Positions 54,391 to 64,000 of a DNA stretch of 64,000 nt are shown piece after piece. The translations under genes were made by a program, and so were the position numbers. Source of the DNA: Methylobacterium durans. GTDB taxonomy: Bacteria > Pseudomonadota > Alphaproteobacteria > Rhizobiales > Beijerinckiaceae. The notes beneath the pieces were generated by a model. The model was not told the origin of the DNA. It worked only from the letters and a program-made list of their open reading frames with translations, and searched no databases. The stretch's first letter is position 1. Each line of letters begins with the position of its first letter. Location of the stretch: positions 3,564,501 to 3,628,500 of the forward strand of contig NZ_CP029550.1 in NCBI RefSeq assembly GCF_003173715.1. Reading direction: 5' to 3'.

Positions 54391-55380
54391 TCAACCCCCA
54401 ACATAATGGCGAACATAACGAGAACCTAGCCCCGTCAGGATCTCGTAGCCGATCGTGCCCGCGGCCGCGCCCACCGCGTCAACGTCGAGGACGTCGCCGA
54501 TCAGCGTCGCGGTCGCGCCCCGGGCCGCGCCGCGCGCCTCCGTCACGTCGAGGATGACGAGGTCCATCGAGATCAGGCCGAGGATCGGGCAGGAAACGCC
54601 GTCGACGAGGGCCCGGCCCGTGTTGCTCGCCGCGCGGGGGTAACCGTCGGCGTAGCCGAGGGACAGGGTGGCGAGGCGGCGGCGGGCGGGCGCCGTCCAG
54701 CGCCCGTTGTAACCGACGCTCTCGCCCGCCTCGACCATGCGGACCTGCGCGATCGCGGATTCCAGCCGCACCACCGGCCGCATCGGGTTCGGCCGGCCGG
54801 GCGTCGGGTTGCCGCCGAACAGGGCGTAGCCCGGGCGCAGCAGGTCGTGGTGCGCGGATCCGCCGAGGAAGATCCCCGAAGAGTTCGCGAGCGAGCCGGG
54901 GATGCCTGGGAAGGCTGCGCGGAGCATCGCGAAATCGGCGATCTGGCGCGCATTGACCGGGTCCTCCGGCCGCTCGGCGCTGACGAGGTGCGTCATCAGG
55001 AGATCGATCCCGGCGCGCGGGATCACGGGACCGGCGGCGAGTGCCAGCGCCTCGGGCAGGCGCAGCCCGAGGCGATTCATGCCGGTATCGACGTGGAGCG
55101 CCGCCGGGTGCCGGCCGCGCGCGATCCCGGTCCACTCGTCGAGTTCCTCGCGGGAGCCCAGCACCGGCCGCAGCCGCGCCTCGACATAGGCCCCTCCGGT
55201 CCCGGGCATGAGCCCGTTCAGCACCGAGATCTCGGCTGCCGGCAGGAGCGCGCGCAGGGCCAGCGCCTCGGAAAGATGCGCCACGAAGAAGCTGCGGCAG
55301 CCCGCGCGCCACAGGGCCGGCGCGACGCCCGTCAATCCGCAGCCATAGGCATCGGCCTTGACGACGGCCGCACAGGGCAC
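54391..55380 (-). CDS. alr: Alanine racemase, 5' end unclear
   Basis: PLP-dependent enzyme making D-Ala for peptidoglycan. AVVKADAYGCG holds the PLP lysine; SVGYNGRWTAP, LSLGYADGYPR and CPILGLISMDLVILDV follow (tyrosine, substrate site). The frame here starts at a GTG, but homologous sequence continues upstream in the same frame (ARLTVDLGAVAGNWRLLSAE, to about 55464), where only a CTG, no ATG/GTG/TTG, is available before the DUF29 stop. With it the length would be ~357, as usual for Alr. A start mutation, a non-standard start or a base error near the 5' end is possible. Confidence 0.88.
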   Translation of the reverse strand: MPCAAVVKADAYGCGLTGVAPALWRAGCRSFFVAHLSEALALRALLPAAEISVLNGLMPGTGGAYVEARLRPVLGSREELDEWTGIARGRHPAALHVDTGMNRLGLRLPEALALAAGPVIPRAGIDLLMTHLVSAERPEDPVNARQIADFAMLRAAFPGIPGSLANSSGIFLGGSAHHDLLRPGYALFGGNPTPGRPNPMRPVVRLESAIAQVRMVEAGESVGYNGRWTAPARRRLATLSLGYADGYPRAASNTGRALVDGVSCPILGLISMDLVILDVTEARGAARGATATLIGDVLDVDAVGAAAGTIGYEILTGLGSRYVRHYVGG

Positions 55381-55526
55381 ACCCGGAGCCTCGGCGGAGA
55401 GAAGGCGCCAGTTGCCCGCGACGGCACCGAGATCGACCGTCAGGCGGGCGCCGTGGGACGCCAGATTGGCCTCGGAAGAGATGACATCGCGAGGCGCGGC
55501 CTCGGCTGAGCATTCGCGCGCGATGA

Positions 55527-56009
55527 TCAGGGTCCCTCCGAGGCGGGCGGCCAGGGGATCTCGCGGCTCATCAGCTCCTCGAATCCGTAGGGGCAGGCGG
55601 CGGGGAACACCGTCTCGTCGAGGCTGGTCTCGCCGGCCGCCTCGACGCGCGCCCGCCGGTAGGCCCGCGGCAGACGTTCACCGATCTGCCGGTTGAGGCT
55701 CGGGCTGTCGTCGAGGCGATCCTGCACCGCGAGCCGCTGCGTGCGGATGGATTCGGCCCAGCTGCGCGTCCGGCGCTCGGGCTGATGGTCCCATTCCAGG
55801 ATATGCAGGAGGATGATGTGAGGCGCGCTCGTGAGCGCGTGGCGTTCGGAGTTGGCCACATCCTCGATCTCGTCGGCAAGATTGTCGATGTCGAGCCGCG
55901 ACCACGCCGCCGCGCGCCGCCGCGCCGCCTGCTCCATCGCCCAGGCGGACAGGTCCGCTTCGTGGGCCGTGCGCGCGGTCTCGACAACCGACTGCTTCGG
56001 GCTCGCCAC
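55527..56009 (-). CDS. DUF29 family protein
   Basis: 160 residues from a GTG at 56009 with AGGGAGAT upstream. Family marks: YETD-like start replaced by HEADLSAWAMEQAARRRAAA, then DNLADEIEDVANSERHALTS, ILLHILEWDHQPERRTRSWA ESI, and an acidic end with LDETVFPAACPYGFEELM. DUF29 proteins are common in cyanobacteria and alphaproteobacteria with unknown function. The stop lies just before the alr start region; dnaB precedes by 37 bases. Confidence 0.85.
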   Translation of the reverse strand: MASPKQSVVETARTAHEADLSAWAMEQAARRRAAAWSRLDIDNLADEIEDVANSERHALTSAPHIILLHILEWDHQPERRTRSWAESIRTQRLAVQDRLDDSPSLNRQIGERLPRAYRRARVEAAGETSLDETVFPAACPYGFEELMSREIPWPPASEGP

Positions 56010-56046
56010 CGCCGATCTCCCTGACAGGTCCTCACCCCTGACCCTA

Positions 56047-57534
56047 TCACATCCGCTCGGGCATCCGGTCGTCCTGCGCGAGGTTCGAGAAGCGAGTGAT
56101 GTTGGCGTCAAATTGCAGCTCCACCGTGCCGGTCGGGCCGTGGCGCTGCTTGCCGAGGATCACCTCCGCCTTGCCGTGAACGCGGTTCATCTCCGCTTCC
56201 CAGGCAAAGAACTCCTCGGTGCCCTCGCGGGGCTTCTTGTTGTTGACGTAGTATTCCTCGCGGAACACGAACATCACCACGTCGGCGTCCTGCTCGATCG
56301 AGCCGGATTCGCGCAGGTCCGCGAGCTGTGGGCGCTTGTCGTCGCGGTTCTCAACCTGACGCGAGAGCTGCGAGAGCGCGATGATCGGAACCGCCAGTTC
56401 CTTGGCGAGGGCCTTCATGCCGGTGGTGATCTCGGTCATCTCCTGGACGCGGTTGTCGCCCTTCTTCGAGGAGCCGGAAAGGAGCTGCAGGTAGTCGACG
56501 ATGAGGAGGTCGAGCCCCTTCTGGCGCTTCAGGCGCCGGGCCCGGGCGGCGAGCTGGGCGATGGAGATGCCGCCGGTCTGGTCGATGTAGAATGGGATCG
56601 TCTGCATGTCCCGGGCCGCGTCGGTGATCTTGTAGAAATCCTCCGGCCGGATGTCGCCGCGGCGGATCTTGTAGGAGGGCACGCCCGATTGCTCGGCGAT
56701 GATGCGGGTGGCGAGCTGCTCGGCCGACATTTCGAGGGAGAAGAAGCCGACGATGCCGCCGTTCTTGGTCTCGATGGTACCGTCGGGCCGCTTCTCGCCC
56801 TGGTACGCCTTGGCGATGTTGAAGGCGATGTTGGTGACGAGCGAGGTCTTGCCCATGGCCGGGCGCCCCGCGAGGATGATCAGGTCCGAGGGCTGCAGGC
56901 CGCCCATCTTGGCGTCGAGGTCGGACAGACCGGTGGCGATGCCGGAGAGCTTGCCGTCGCGCTGGTAGGCCTTGGCCGCCATGTCGACGGCCGCAGTGAG
57001 CGCGTCCGAGAACTTCTGGAAGCCGCCGTCGTACTTGCCCGATTCGGCGAGCTCGTAGAGCCGGCGCTCCGTCGCCTCGATCTGGTCGCGCGGCGCCGCC
57101 TCGACGGGCGCCTCGTAGGCGCCGTTCACGAGATCCTCACCGATCGTGATGAGGCGGCGCCGGATCGCGAGGTCGTAGATCGTGCGGCCGTACTCGCCCG
57201 CGTTGATCACCGTGGTGGCGTCGGCCGCGAGCCGGGCGAGGTACTGCATCACGGTCTGGCCGCCGAAATCGGCGTCGCCGAGATAGGTCTTCAGCGTGAT
57301 CGGGGTCGCGAGCTTGCCGGCCTTGATCAGGCTGGTGGCCACCTGGAAGATCTGCTGGTGCGCCTCCTCCATGAAATGCTCGGGGAGGAGGAAGTCCGAC
57401 ACGCGGTAATACGCGTCGTTGTTGACGAGGATCGCGCCGAGGAGCGCCTGCTCCGCGTCGATGTTATGGGGCGCGACCCGGTACTCGGCTTGCACCGTCT
57501 CGAGCTTCGCCGTGAGGGCGTTCGGTAGGACCAT
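56047..57534 (-). CDS. dnaB: Replicative DNA helicase DnaB
   Basis: 495 residues from the ATG at 57534 ([20 protein letters not shown]). N-terminal primase-binding domain with [20 protein letters not shown], then the RecA-like motor: [20 protein letters not shown] (Walker A), [12 protein letters not shown] (Walker B), [21 protein letters not shown], and the tail [15 protein letters not shown]. No intein. Hexameric replication-fork helicase. Downstream of rplI in the same direction. Confidence 0.97.
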   Translation of the reverse strand: MVLPNALTAKLETVQAEYRVAPHNIDAEQALLGAILVNNDAYYRVSDFLLPEHFMEEAHQQIFQVATSLIKAGKLATPITLKTYLGDADFGGQTVMQYLARLAADATTVINAGEYGRTIYDLAIRRRLITIGEDLVNGAYEAPVEAAPRDQIEATERRLYELAESGKYDGGFQKFSDALTAAVDMAAKAYQRDGKLSGIATGLSDLDAKMGGLQPSDLIILAGRPAMGKTSLVTNIAFNIAKAYQGEKRPDGTIETKNGGIVGFFSLEMSAEQLATRIIAEQSGVPSYKIRRGDIRPEDFYKITDAARDMQTIPFYIDQTGGISIAQLAARARRLKRQKGLDLLIVDYLQLLSGSSKKGDNRVQEMTEITTGMKALAKELAVPIIALSQLSRQVENRDDKRPQLADLRESGSIEQDADVVMFVFREEYYVNNKKPREGTEEFFAWEAEMNRVHGKAEVILGKQRHGPTGTVELQFDANITRFSNLAQDDRMPERM

Positions 57535-57753
57535 CGGCGGTCTCGCTCCGATTCTCAAAGGTGCGGCCCCAGAAGACGCCGCGATCCGACAACATCCGGC
57601 GACCATGGCACCGTCATGGTTGACCGATGCTTGCGCCGCCTCCCGCCCGGGGACGACCCCGCGCAAAAAGGACGCCCGCCGCTCATGCAAGCGGCGGGCG
57701 TCCATGCTGGAACAAATGTGGAACGTGTCAACCCTCGGGCCGAACGCTCCCCA

Positions 57754-57778
57754 TTCTCCACCGATTCCCGGTGGAGAA
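57754..57778 (-). terminator. Hairpin downstream of rplI
   Basis: Perfect 10-bp stem (TTCTCCACCG with CGGTGGAGAA) and a 5-base loop, 18 bases after the rplI stop. No T run; probably an attenuator or terminator between the ribosomal operon and dnaB. Confidence 0.55.
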
Positions 57779-57795
57779 GTGGAGGCGGGGCGGCC

Positions 57796-58362
57796 TCAGG
57801 CGGTCTCGTCCTCGCCGCTCTCGGCCAGCGCCGCGCCGACCTCGAGACCCAGATCGTCGAGGTTGAACTGCTCGCGCTCGGTCACCGACTCGCCGCGGGC
57901 CTGGCGCTCGGCCTCCTCGGGGCTGCGGGCGACGTTCACGGTGACGTTCACCTCGACCTCGGGGTGCAGCACGACCGGCACCGTGTGCAGGCCGAGCGTC
58001 TTGATCGGCTGGTTCAGGCTGAACTGGTCGCGGGAGACCGAGAAGCCCTCCTTCGTCACGACCTCGGCGAGGTCGCGGGTCGAGACCGAGCCGTAGAGCA
58101 CACCGGTCTCGCCGGACTGGCGGATCAGGGTGAAGCTCTGGCCGTTCAGCTTCTCGGCGACGCTCTCGGCGTCCTTGCGGCGCTCGAGGTTGCGGGCCTC
58201 GAGCTGGGCGCGCTGCGTCTCGAAGTGCTTCTTGTTGTTCTCGGTTGCGCGGAGCGCCTTGCCGCGGGGCAGCAGGAAATTGCGGGCGAAGCCCGGGCGG
58301 ACCTTCACGGTCTCGCCCATCTGGCCGAGCTTGGCGACGCGTTCGAGCAGGATCACTTCCAT
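57796..58362 (-). CDS. rplI: 50S ribosomal protein L9
   Basis: 188 residues from the ATG at 58362 ([36 protein letters not shown]). The N-terminal domain binds 23S rRNA; a long helix and a C-terminal domain ([20 protein letters not shown]) follow, plus a ~40-residue acidic tail usual in alphaproteobacteria. Last gene of the rpsF-rpsR-DUF2232-rplI operon. Confidence 0.97.
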   Translation of the reverse strand: MEVILLERVAKLGQMGETVKVRPGFARNFLLPRGKALRATENNKKHFETQRAQLEARNLERRKDAESVAEKLNGQSFTLIRQSGETGVLYGSVSTRDLAEVVTKEGFSVSRDQFSLNQPIKTLGLHTVPVVLHPEVEVNVTVNVARSPEEAERQARGESVTEREQFNLDDLGLEVGAALAESGEDETA

Positions 58363-58390
58363 CGGTCTGGTCCTTCTGTGATGTCGGTCT

Positions 58391-59389
58391 TCAGGATCTG
58401 GCCGCGCCGGCACGGCGCAGGTTCAGGGCGGTATCGGCGATGCCGAACAGGGTGAGCGCGAACAGGGCGATGCCCTGGGTCACGAACAGGACGAGGTAGA
58501 GGCCGAACAACAGGGCCGGGCGGCCGGCGCGTCCGCGGCTGCGGTCATGGAAGGCGGCGAGGCCCTGAAGGGCGAAGGCCGCGCTGAGCGAGCCCGCGAG
58601 CGCGGTGCCGAGGACGCCCGCGTAGCCCGGCAGGAAGCCGAGGAGCACGGACGCCCCGAGAAGCCCGAGAACGGCCCGCGGCATCACCGTCGAGGGAATG
58701 TCCGGCCAGGGGCGGGGCAGGCGCCCGGAGACCTGCACGATGCGAGCGGCGGCCCAGAGATAGAAGGTGAGGAGCAGGGCGAGCCCCTGCGTGGCGAGCG
58801 CCGGCGCGATCCGCGCGAGCGCATCCGCCACCTCCGCCTGCTGGCCGCCGGCGGGCTCGGAGGGGGCTTCGGCTCCGCCAGCGGCAGGGGCCTGATCCGG
58901 CTGCGCCGTCTCGGATTTCGGCGCGGGCTGGCGGGAAGGCTGCACGCGCACGATCGAGGCGCTCATGCTGCGCAATTGCGCGTGAAAGGTCTCGTAGTTC
59001 GGCGAAGCGATCACCGCGATGGCGACGAAGGCGAGCGCGGCGGTCGCCGCCGTCCAGCCGAGGAGGCGGCCGGTCGGGTACCATTCGAGGCTGCCGTCCG
59101 CGCCCGGACGCCCGAGCAGGGCGAGGTAGGCCAGCCACCACGCGGGCAGGGCGAGGTAGGCTCCGAAGCCGAGGCCGAGGAAGGGCGTGACGATGAGGGC
59201 GAGCGCGATGCTCCCGGTCGCGGCGGCGACGAGGGCGGCCTTGTGGCTCCAGCCGAGGCCCACGATCAGGATGGGCAGGGGCGCCAGGAGGTAGAGCACG
59301 ATGGCGAGCGGCGTCGCCTTCAGGAGCACTCCGAACAGGAGCGCCGAGACGAGGCCCGCACCGATGCCGATGCCGAGAAACTGCTTCAT
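58391..59389 (-). CDS. DUF2232 membrane protein
   Basis: 332 residues, about eight helices ([40 protein letters not shown], ... [20 protein letters not shown]) with a Pro/Ala-rich loop at ~155-190. This YybS-type family sits in the rpsR-rplI gap of most alphaproteobacteria; its function is unknown. Placed 125 bases after rpsR. Confidence 0.88.
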   Translation of the reverse strand: MKQFLGIGIGAGLVSALLFGVLLKATPLAIVLYLLAPLPILIVGLGWSHKAALVAAATGSIALALIVTPFLGLGFGAYLALPAWWLAYLALLGRPGADGSLEWYPTGRLLGWTAATAALAFVAIAVIASPNYETFHAQLRSMSASIVRVQPSRQPAPKSETAQPDQAPAAGGAEAPSEPAGGQQAEVADALARIAPALATQGLALLLTFYLWAAARIVQVSGRLPRPWPDIPSTVMPRAVLGLLGASVLLGFLPGYAGVLGTALAGSLSAAFALQGLAAFHDRSRGRAGRPALLFGLYLVLFVTQGIALFALTLFGIADTALNLRRAGAARS

Positions 59390-59514
59390 CGATCCCGCTG
59401 TCCCGCTGACCCGTTCCGGGCAGGGTTAGAGGCGGCACTCCGCCCCAGCGTCCCGGCGGACGCTGAGGTCCGCCGGTCGGTTGATAGTCCCGGCCGGGTG
59501 GCCGGGGCGACCTG

Positions 59515-59766
59515 TTACTTGATCACGTAGGGGAGCAGGCCGAGGAAGCGGGAGCGCTTGATCGCCTGGGCGAGCTCGCGCTGCTTCTTGGCCGACACCG
59601 CCGTGATGCGCGACGGCACGATCTTGCCGCGCTCCGACACGTAGCGGGAGAGCAGCTTCACGTCCTTGTAGTCGATCTTCGGAGCGTTCGCGCCCGAGAA
59701 GGGACAAGTCTTGCGCCGACGGAAGAACGGACGACGGCCACCGCCGCCACCAGCACCGAATGCCAT
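59515..59766 (-). CDS. rpsR: 30S ribosomal protein S18
   Basis: 83 residues: [20 protein letters not shown] then [51 protein letters not shown]. Full length, forms a heterodimer with S6 on the 30S platform. Starts 3 bases after the rpsF stop. Confidence 0.97.
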   Translation of the reverse strand: MAFGAGGGGGRRPFFRRRKTCPFSGANAPKIDYKDVKLLSRYVSERGKIVPSRITAVSAKKQRELAQAIKRSRFLGLLPYVIK

Positions 59767-59769
59767 GAC

Positions 59770-60248
59770 TTAGTTCTCCCCGCCGAAGTTGCGCTCAGGG
59801 CGGTCGCCACGATCACCGCGGTCGCCGCGATCACGGTCGCCGCCGAAGCCGCCACCGCCGAAGCCGTCGTCATCGCGACGCCGGCCGCCGCGATCGCCGC
59901 GGTCGCGATCCTTGCGGTCGTCGCGGTCGCGCTTCTGCATCATCGCCGACGGCTCGGTCTCGAGCTCCTCGACGCGGATCGTCATGAAGCGCAGGACGTC
60001 CTCGGAGATCTGCATCTGGCGCTCCATCTCGGCGAGGGCCGCCGGGGAGCCTCGATGTTGAGGAGCGTGAAATGCGCCTTGCGGTTCTTCTTGATGCGGT
60101 AGGCGAGGGACTTCACGCCCCACATCTCGATCTTGTCGACCTTGCCGCCGTTCTGCTCGATGACGCCCTTGTAGGTCTCGACCATGGTCTCGACCTGCTG
60201 GGACGTCACGTCCTGGCGCGCCAGGAAGACGTGCTCGTATAAAGGCAT
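59770..60248 (-). CDS. rpsF: 30S ribosomal protein S6, apparent frameshift
   Basis: The start [20 protein letters not shown] at 60248 runs through [43 protein letters not shown], then the natural continuation ([27 protein letters not shown]) lies in another frame. Joining them needs one extra base in the C run at 60044-60047 (GGGG on the plus strand). The joined product is ~159 residues with a long D/R/G-rich tail ([20 protein letters not shown]) found in methylobacteria. Because S6 is a housekeeping protein, an assembly or sequencing error is more likely than a real null allele. Confidence 0.9.
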
Positions 60249-60645
60249 TGCGGGCCCTTCAGCGTGAATGGGGCCCGACCGCACGCGGGACGCGCGGGAG
60301 GATCGGGCCGGTTTCGTCACGCGCTTGCCCGGCGCCAAGCCCTCCGAGCCGAATGTTTCAGGCCCGAGCGGTTGATCGAAGGCGGAGACACGGGACGACG
60401 GGCAGGGCCCTGTGCCGCGAGCGGCACCGTCCGTTCAGCCCCCAGCCGGAGCGAACGCGAGGTGGGGCCTTTAGCGGGTTTGATCGCGATCTACAAGGGC
60501 GCGTCCGCGCGGTGATCGCATCGCGCCCCCGTGACGCCTCGCCAATCGAGCCGCCGATCGGGTTCGGCCGCGCACAATCTTTTCCGCGAACCTTTCCGTC
60601 GCGAGACTGTTTTACCACCCAGACGTGCGAATGAAGGACAAACTA
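60249..60645. other. Intergenic, promoter region of the rpsF operon
   Basis: About 400 bases between divergent genes; the promoter and leader of rpsF should be here. No distinct RNA structure could be assigned. Confidence 0.45.
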
Positions 60646-60912
60646 ATGCGTATGCAAACCTTTGCCGTTGCCGCGGGCCTGCTCGTATCTCTCACGGGTG
60701 CTTCGCTCGCCCAGAGCACGGCCCCGGACAGCGCCCAAAAGAACATGAACAATCCCGGCAGCGTGAAGAGCAATTCCGAGAAGGCGATGGAGAAGGGTGG
60801 AATGCCGGCCACCACCGGCACCGCCACGGCGCCGGATGCCGGCATGAAGGCCGGCTCCACGATGGATCGTGGCACGGCCCCGACGCCCGCCGAGCCGACC
60901 CCGCGCCGCTGA
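60646..60912 (+). CDS. Secreted small hypothetical protein
   Basis: 88 residues from the ATG at 60646 (AAGGAC upstream). Sec signal MRMQTFAVAAGLLVSLTGAS LAQ, then a disordered Asn/Ser/Thr/Pro part (NNPGSVKSNSEKAMEKGGMP). Family common in Methylobacterium, function unknown. A terminator follows. Confidence 0.75.
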   Translation: MRMQTFAVAAGLLVSLTGASLAQSTAPDSAQKNMNNPGSVKSNSEKAMEKGGMPATTGTATAPDAGMKAGSTMDRGTAPTPAEPTPRR

Positions 60913-60930
60913 GCGCACGGACTGCTGACG

Positions 60931-60960
60931 AAGGCCGGGTCGCGAGGCCCGGCCTTTCTC
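60931..60960 (+). terminator. Rho-independent terminator
   Basis: Stem AAGGCCGGG with CCCGGCCTT, 8-base loop, then TTCTCGTTC, 18 bases after the 60646-60912 stop. It may also serve the convergent PH-domain gene. Confidence 0.75.
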
Positions 60961-60974
60961 GTTCGCGCGGCCGC

Positions 60975-61349
60975 CTACTTCAGGGACGCCGCGATGGCCT
61001 GCTGAATGCCGAGGATGTTGGCGCCCCGCTTCAGCGTGCGCTGGATTGGATCGGGCCGGCCCGAGACCCAGATCTTCAATTCCGAATCGAGATCGAAGCT
61101 CCCCGCCGTCTCGATCGAGAACGCGGTGATCGCCCGGTAGGGCACGGTCAGGTACTCGACCTTGCGGCCGGTCAGCCCCTGGCGGTCGACGAAGACGAGC
61201 CGGCGGTCCGTGAAGACGAAGAGATCGCGGATAACCTTGAAGGCGACGCGCACGCTCTCGCCCTCCGCGAGCACTCCTGCCATCTGGTCCCGTAACTCGT
61301 CCGCGCTGAGATCGCTGCCGTGGCCCAGAAGCCCGTCGAGTAAGCCCAT
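60975..61349 (-). CDS. Bacterial PH-domain protein
   Basis: 124 residues from the ATG at 61349 ([20 protein letters not shown]). The fold from ~30 on, [49 protein letters not shown], is the bacterial pleckstrin-homology type. Such proteins form rings or bind partners; role unknown. Convergent with 60646-60912. Confidence 0.85.
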   Translation of the reverse strand: MGLLDGLLGHGSDLSADELRDQMAGVLAEGESVRVAFKVIRDLFVFTDRRLVFVDRQGLTGRKVEYLTVPYRAITAFSIETAGSFDLDSELKIWVSGRPDPIQRTLKRGANILGIQQAIAASLK

Positions 61350-61488
61350 CGTCGCGTGTCCTCCGCTCGCATCCGAGCATATGGGCGGGGCGGGCCGGCC
61401 TTGCACCCCGCGCGCTTTCAAGCCGCTGCGGCCTCGGATAGAGCAGCGCGGAAGCGGGAGCACCCGCCGCGCGCTGAAGGAAACGACC

Positions 61489-62256
61489 GTGTCCGTCTCC
61501 CGCCTCCGTCTCGGCGTCAACATCGATCACGTCGCCACCGTGCGGAACGCGCGCGGCGGCGCCTATCCGGACCCGGTGCGCGCGGCGCGCCTCGCCGTGG
61601 AGGCGGGCGCCGACGGCATCACGGCGCACCTGCGCGAGGATCGCCGCCACATCCGCGACGCGGACATGGACGCCCTCAAGGAGATCCTGACGGTGCCGCT
61701 CAATTACGAGATGGCGGCCACCGACGAGATGATCGGGATCGCGCTGCGCATCCGCCCGCACGCGGCCTGCCTCGTGCCGGAGAAGCGCGAGGAGCGCACC
61801 ACCGAGGGTGGCCTCGACATCATCGGAGCCCGCGAGCACCTGAAGCCGCGCGTGAAGGCCCTGTCGGAGGCCGGCATCCGCGTCTCCCTGTTCGTCGAGC
61901 CCGACGAGCGGGTGATGGAGGCGGCCCGCGTCCTCGGCGCGCCGGTCGTCGAACTCCACACCGGCAGCTATTGCGAGGCGGTGATCGCGGGCGAGACGGA
62001 GCGCGTCGCGCACGAATTGTCGCGGATCGCGCGCGCCGCCGAGTACGGTGCTGCGATCGGCCTCGAGATCCATGCCGGGCACGGGCTGACCGTCGACAGC
62101 GTCGGGCCGATCGCGCGGCTGCCCCAGCTCGCCGAGCTCAACATCGGCCACGCCATCATCGCGGAGGCCATCTTCGTCGGGCTTCCTCAGGCGGTGCGCG
62201 ACATGCGTGCGGCGATGGATCGGGCGCGGCAGAAGGGGCCGGAGGTCGCGGCGTGA
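61489..62256 (+). CDS. pdxJ: Pyridoxine 5'-phosphate synthase PdxJ
   Basis: 255 residues from a GTG at 61489 (AAGGA 8 bases before). [18 protein letters not shown] holds the phosphate/substrate site, then [45 protein letters not shown] and a final [17 protein letters not shown]. It condenses 1-deoxyxylulose-5-phosphate and aminoacetone phosphate to pyridoxine phosphate. Its stop overlaps the acpS GTG. Confidence 0.97.
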   Translation: MSVSRLRLGVNIDHVATVRNARGGAYPDPVRAARLAVEAGADGITAHLREDRRHIRDADMDALKEILTVPLNYEMAATDEMIGIALRIRPHAACLVPEKREERTTEGGLDIIGAREHLKPRVKALSEAGIRVSLFVEPDERVMEAARVLGAPVVELHTGSYCEAVIAGETERVAHELSRIARAAEYGAAIGLEIHAGHGLTVDSVGPIARLPQLAELNIGHAIIAEAIFVGLPQAVRDMRAAMDRARQKGPEVAA

Positions 62257-62666
62257 TCCTCGGCATCGGCTCGGACCTCTGCGACATCCGCCGCATCGAG
62301 AGGTCTCTGGAGCGCTTCGGCGACCGCTTCACGCACCGCGTCTTCACCGAGGGCGAACGCGCCAAGAGCGATGCGCGCGCGGCCCGCGCCCCATCCTACG
62401 CGCGACGCTTCGCGGCCAAGGAGGCCTGCGCCAAGGCACTCGGCACGGGCTTGAGCCTCGGCGTGTTCTGGCGGGACATGGAGGTCGTGAACCTGCCGGG
62501 TGGCCGCCCGACCCTGCGCCTCAGCGGCGGCGCGCTCGCGCGGCTGTCGGAGATGACGCCGCCCGGCCACGAGGCGCGAGTGCATGTCAGTCTCACCGAC
62601 GATCCGCCGCTCGCGCAGGCCTTCGTGGTCATCGAGGCGGTGCCGTGCGGCACCTTCCGGGATTAG
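62253..62666 (+). CDS. acpS: Holo-ACP synthase AcpS
   Basis: 137 residues from a GTG that overlaps the pdxJ stop (GTGA). [16 protein letters not shown] (Mg-binding D8) and [16 protein letters not shown] (catalytic E), followed by [19 protein letters not shown]. It transfers phosphopantetheine from CoA to ACP. Translationally coupled to pdxJ. Confidence 0.97.
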   Translation: MILGIGSDLCDIRRIERSLERFGDRFTHRVFTEGERAKSDARAARAPSYARRFAAKEACAKALGTGLSLGVFWRDMEVVNLPGGRPTLRLSGGALARLSEMTPPGHEARVHVSLTDDPPLAQAFVVIEAVPCGTFRD

Positions 62667-62803
62667 CCGGCGGACTTCACGCGTTGCGGGCTGTCCCGGC
62701 TTAGTCTAGACCCCCGCACACAGCGGACAGGATCGCGGCAGGCTCCCCGCTTTGCATGCCGATGGACCGGGCCGGGGGCCGAGTCGAAGGACTGGGCGAA
62801 TCG

Positions 62804-63613
62804 ATGGAACGCGCACGCGTGGATCACGAGACGAAGCACGAGATTCGGGCGGCCGAGACCGGTTCGACTGGAACCTGGGCCAGCATCCGCGAGACCCTGA
62901 AGGTCGGCATCCAGGCGCTGCTCATCGCCCTCGTGGTGCGCACGCTGCTGTTCCAGCCCTTCAACATTCCCTCGGGATCGCTGGTGCCAACCCTCCTGAT
63001 CGGCGACTACCTGTTCGTGTCCAAGTATTCCTACGGCTACTCGAAGTACTCGCTGCCCTTGAGTGAGTTCATTCCGGTCAAGTCGGAAGGTCGCGTCTGG
63101 GCGGCCGAGCCGAAGCGCGGTGACATCGCCGTCTTCAAGCTGCCGAAGGACAACGCCACGGACTACATCAAGCGCGTGATCGGCCTTCCGGGCGACAAGA
63201 TCCAGGTCATCGACGGCGTGCTCAACATCAACGGCAAGCCGGTCAAGCGGGAGCGCATCGCCGATTACGAGACGATCGATCCCTACGGCCAGGCGACCAA
63301 GGTTCCGCAATACATGGAGACGCTGCCGAACGGCGTCGTCCACCGGGTCATCGAGCGCGACGGCGACAACGGCTTCTGGGACAAGACCGAGCTCTACACG
63401 GTGCCGCCCGGCCACTTCTTCATGATGGGCGACAACCGCGACAACTCGACCGATTCGCGCGATCTCGCCAATGTCGGCTACGTGCCCTTCGAGAACTTCG
63501 TCGGCCGCGCCGAGATGATCTTCTTCTCGATCGACGAGGGCACGCCGGCCTGGCAGGTCTGGAACTGGCCCGCCAAGGTCCGTTGGAACCGCATCTTCAA
63601 CACCATTCACTGA
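62804..63613 (+). CDS. lepB: Signal peptidase I LepB
   Basis: 269 residues from an ATG at 62804 (MERARVDHETKHEIRAAE; earlier in-frame ATG at 62756). One helix (VGIQALLIALVVRTLLFQPF), then Ser59 in FNIPSGSLVPTLLIGD and the general-base Lys in DYIKRVIGLPGDKI; GDNRDNSTDSRDLANVGYVP is the last conserved box. It removes Sec and Tat signal peptides. 137 bases after acpS. Confidence 0.96.
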   Translation: MERARVDHETKHEIRAAETGSTGTWASIRETLKVGIQALLIALVVRTLLFQPFNIPSGSLVPTLLIGDYLFVSKYSYGYSKYSLPLSEFIPVKSEGRVWAAEPKRGDIAVFKLPKDNATDYIKRVIGLPGDKIQVIDGVLNINGKPVKRERIADYETIDPYGQATKVPQYMETLPNGVVHRVIERDGDNGFWDKTELYTVPPGHFFMMGDNRDNSTDSRDLANVGYVPFENFVGRAEMIFFSIDEGTPAWQVWNWPAKVRWNRIFNTIH

Positions 63614-63623
63614 CGGTGGCGCC

Positions 63624-64000
63624 TTGAACGACGCCGCGCGTCCCTCCAGCCGCGCGCGGCGCGCGCACAAGCCGAAGCCGCCCCTCAGCGCGCTGGAGGA
63701 TCGCCTCGGCCACACCTTCGCCGACCCGAATCTCCTGAGCCTCGCGCTCACCCATGTCAGCAAGGCGACCGGGCGTGCAGGCAGCTATCAGCGCCTCGAG
63801 TTCCTGGGCGACCGGGTGCTCGGCCTCGCCGTCGCGGAGCTGCTCTATCAGAACTTTCCCGAGGCCGACGAGGGCGACCTCTCGCGACGCCTCGCGGGGC
63901 TGGTGCGCCGGGAGACCTGCGCCACCGTCGCGGCCGCCTGGGATGTCGGCCCGCACCTCGTCCTCGGTCCGGGTGAGGTGATGGGCGGCGGGCGCCGGAA
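63624..64000 (+). CDS. rnc: Ribonuclease III (5' part; runs off the window)
   Basis: The frame is open from a TTG at 63624, or a later start. LEDRLGHTFADPNLLSLALT HVSK and the signature YQRLEFLGDRVLGLAVAELL identify the RNase III catalytic domain (E, D metal residues), then DEGDLSRRLAGLVRRETCAT. It processes rRNA precursors and other double-stranded RNA. 8 bases after lepB, the usual order before era. The dsRNA-binding domain is beyond the window. Confidence 0.94.
   Translation, partial: MNDAARPSSRARRAHKPKPPLSALEDRLGHTFADPNLLSLALTHVSKATGRAGSYQRLEFLGDRVLGLAVAELLYQNFPEADEGDLSRRLAGLVRRETCATVAAAWDVGPHLVLGPGEVMGGGRR

Noticed and set aside
55831..57528. 565-residue plus-strand frame opposite dnaB
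   Set aside because: Antisense shadow; dnaB on the minus strand explains the region completely.

Overview
The window looks like part of a Methylobacterium-type alphaproteobacterial chromosome (Methylobacteriaceae). The evidence is the high GC, the housekeeping gene orders (rpsF-rpsR-DUF2232-rplI-dnaB, then alr-radA-cvpA-purF; pdxJ-acpS-lepB-rnc), a short DHFR-family protein of the size of the methylotroph enzyme DmrA, an oxalate/formate antiporter, and many short secreted proteins of the kind common in this family. This is inferred from protein families read by eye; no search was run.

Region 1 (1-8.1 kb) is a graveyard of broken genes mixed with small intact ones. It holds a HigA antitoxin beside the last residues of its toxin, an SF2 helicase copy with an internal deletion and an inverted 3' third, an RND adaptor truncated against a tyrosine-recombinase tail, and a cytochrome P450 scrap. 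Intact genes are a stand-alone BLUF photosensor, a YflT-like stress protein and the first of two GH114-like proteins.

Region 2 (8.9-14.3 kb) has lower GC and carries a compact operon: a small protein, a TackOD1 zinc-ribbon protein with a GGDEF-like tail, a processive GT2 glycosyltransferase, a membrane-fusion protein and a secreted TIM-barrel-like protein. I read it as an exopolysaccharide synthesis/export locus with an unusual regulator. It is the best candidate for an undescribed system here.

Region 3 (14.5-31.8 kb) is mobile. It has a complete IS66 element with DUF6429 and a perfect 8-bp target duplication, a NUDIX hydrolase, a frameshifted topoisomerase III paired with an intact SF2 helicase, a low-GC methyltransferase, and the second GH114-like gene with DUF5648-type repeats. 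An IS630 element with an A7 frameshift site abuts that gene's stop codon, followed by IS701-like and IS1182 remnants and a pair of family hypotheticals.

Region 4 (31.9-44.4 kb) is a transition of secreted or small hypotheticals, a GntR regulator beside an OxlT-type antiporter, a lytic transglycosylase, an L,D-transpeptidase and NnrU.

Region 5 (44.5-64 kb) is core chromosome: YfgM-like TPR protein, der, TauE/SafE permease, YbdK-type ligase, dmrA-like, SDR, purF, cvpA, radA, alr, DUF29, dnaB, rplI, DUF2232, rpsR, rpsF, PH-domain protein, pdxJ, acpS, lepB and the 5' part of rnc. rpsF carries an apparent one-base frameshift in a C run and alr lacks a normal start codon, so some frame breaks may be assembly errors. 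No tRNA, rRNA or CRISPR array was seen.
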